From Syngnathus acus (lineage: Eukaryota > Chordata > Actinopteri > Syngnathiformes > Syngnathidae), in the NCBI RefSeq assembly GCF_901709675.1, contig NC_051088.1:4613664-4677663 (forward strand): a stretch of 64,000 nt of DNA, given 5' to 3'. Positions within the stretch are counted from its first letter, which is position 1, and each line of letters opens with the position of its first letter. Positions 62,701-64,000 of this stretch are shown here, piece after piece. The notes beneath the pieces are model-generated. The model saw only the letters and a program-made list of their open reading frames with translations, made no database searches and was not told the origin of the DNA. The translations under genes and the position numbers were made by a program.

Positions 62701-64000
62701 TGTGCTCAACTGCGTGCTATTCTTGTTTCCTAGCCTGTGGTGGTGGCAATGATGATAATAAGGCACAGTACATGTTTTTCTAAATAACAGACTTGGAGAG
62801 ATTCTAATGGTGAGAATGGCCAGTTCGTGTTGAGACAACACCCCCCTCCTGCCATACGGCTAACAGTGATCCTGCCTCACTCTTAGCTTGAGGTAGCTTT
62901 ACATAAACAGGAAGAAAGCCTCGGGTTACGTGATGGAAAATTCAGCGACTTCCTCTAAGAAGCTGTTGACCGTAACAAAGTGTTTACAACTGTCCCAGAG
63001 GGATAGCGACCACCATATTGTATTCTGGCATGCGTTTATAATACACTATTAGGAGAATGTCATCTTGCACCTTTGTCTTGTCTTCACATAAAAAGCCATA
63101 AAAGAACTTGGAAAATAGCAGCTATTAAAACAAACAAAGGATGGAAGCTGCACATAAGCAGATTCTTCACACTGATTGCCTTTAAACTAGTCTCATAGCC
63201 AATAAAGTCAATAAAAGACAAAATGATCTCGCTAACACTCTTGAGGCCATTATGTTCATTGCAGAGTAGAAACAAGCACAGGCATTTAAATTCAAAGGGA
63301 AGCATACCTTTGTGTACAATATCGCTGATATTTCCTCTCGATCATTTAATCAGGACGCATGTTTCACTTAATGATACGTTCATCAATAATTTGAATCAAA
63401 TGTTGGCAGTATGGGAACATCCACTGCATCATATCTGATGAATTAGTTGAAGATTTTTGCTCGCAGGACCTACATTTTGTATAGTGAGCAAAGTGGGACA
63501 AAAGATTAGGTCATGTTTAAGCTTTCAGGTATGAGTGCCTCAATTTCATATTCAAAAACGTGTCTACCTCTGAAACAAGGTATATGTCATATTTTTACTT
63601 TTGAACTAACACCTTGGTGAAGTGTTGAATAATGAGAACAGCATCTCTGTCATTGCCATGGTGAATACCTGCCGTAGTAGTCCAACATATTAGTAGAGCA
63701 GCCAGGGCGCCACTCATGTTGCATTAGCGTTAGCATCAATGCCAGCATTTCTGTCCTCTTGTGTTTAGGGCTTGCTCAAAGTTGATGCAACATTACTTAT
63801 TCACAACACGAGATTGTCACACGCTGACTAACGTTTGTTAGTGTTTAGGAAGTACATTCACTCGCTTGCTGAATTAGGCTATTATATGGACCAAGGAAAA
63901 GGAATACAGCAAACCGAATGTGGTTTGCCTTTCCTCAAGAGTGGAAAGACATGATGGCCTTTACTCCAAATGACAAGATGACATCATGGAGAAATACACA
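59738..64000 (+). other. Probable first intron of the next gene
   Basis: No coding exon, RNA gene or dated transposon is recognised. It includes a 25-nt G-run (62270-62294). Weak X-box-like CCATGG palindromes occur at 59794 and about 63650. Confidence 0.4.
62270..62294. repeat. Homopolymer (G)25
   Basis: A run of 25 G residues. Its true length may be affected by sequencing or assembly. Confidence 0.95.

Overview
The window is vertebrate nuclear DNA, almost certainly from a ray-finned (teleost) fish. Genes are split by GT-AG introns. The intergenic space is full of teleost-type repeats: Tc1-like and hAT DNA transposons, tRNA-derived SINEs, L2-like tails, MITEs and microsatellites. The gene order espn - hes2 - acot7 matches a linkage known from human 1p36 and from other fish, where the next gene is GPR153.

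Layout. (1) 1-4453, minus strand: the 5' end of espin (espn), two coding exons of ankyrin repeats; the gene continues off the left edge. (2) 4454-13127: intergenic DNA with a CpG-rich block carrying three N-box (Hes-binding) motifs near 8.36 kb. (3) 13128-13927 and 22244-23128, plus strand: two tandem hes2-type bHLH-Orange-WRPW repressor genes, 200 and 194 residues. The left copy has precisely lost one intron. Both 3' UTRs share a small hairpin with a compensatory base-pair change and a downstream TTTGCAC motif. The 8 kb between the copies is mostly transposon relics, including a 118-bp minisatellite. (4) 23.6-30.4 kb: repeat-rich DNA that holds a short alternative first exon of acot7 (24609-24706), then a hAT MITE, a tRNA-SINE, a TA-flanked TIR element and a 31-bp minisatellite joined to a hAT transposase fragment. 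(5) 30392-55852, plus strand: acot7 (cytosolic long-chain acyl-CoA thioesterase, two hotdog domains). A second first exon and eight common exons give 353- or 370-residue proteins, with every junction in phase. (6) 56.1-64 kb: a Tc1 relic, a 196-bp GA array, then a CpG-rich block (59.26-59.74 kb) that is probably the untranslated first exon and promoter of the next gene, gpr153 by synteny.

The genes do not form a pathway. Espin bundles actin in stereocilia, Hes2 proteins are Notch-type transcriptional repressors, and Acot7 hydrolyses acyl-CoA, mainly in neurons. Their conserved linkage may reflect shared regulatory DNA. The acot7 introns contain an apparent excess of RFX X-box palindromes, which is the most unexpected regulatory signal in the window. 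I found no new protein-coding system. The points of interest are the gene-structure and noncoding observations.
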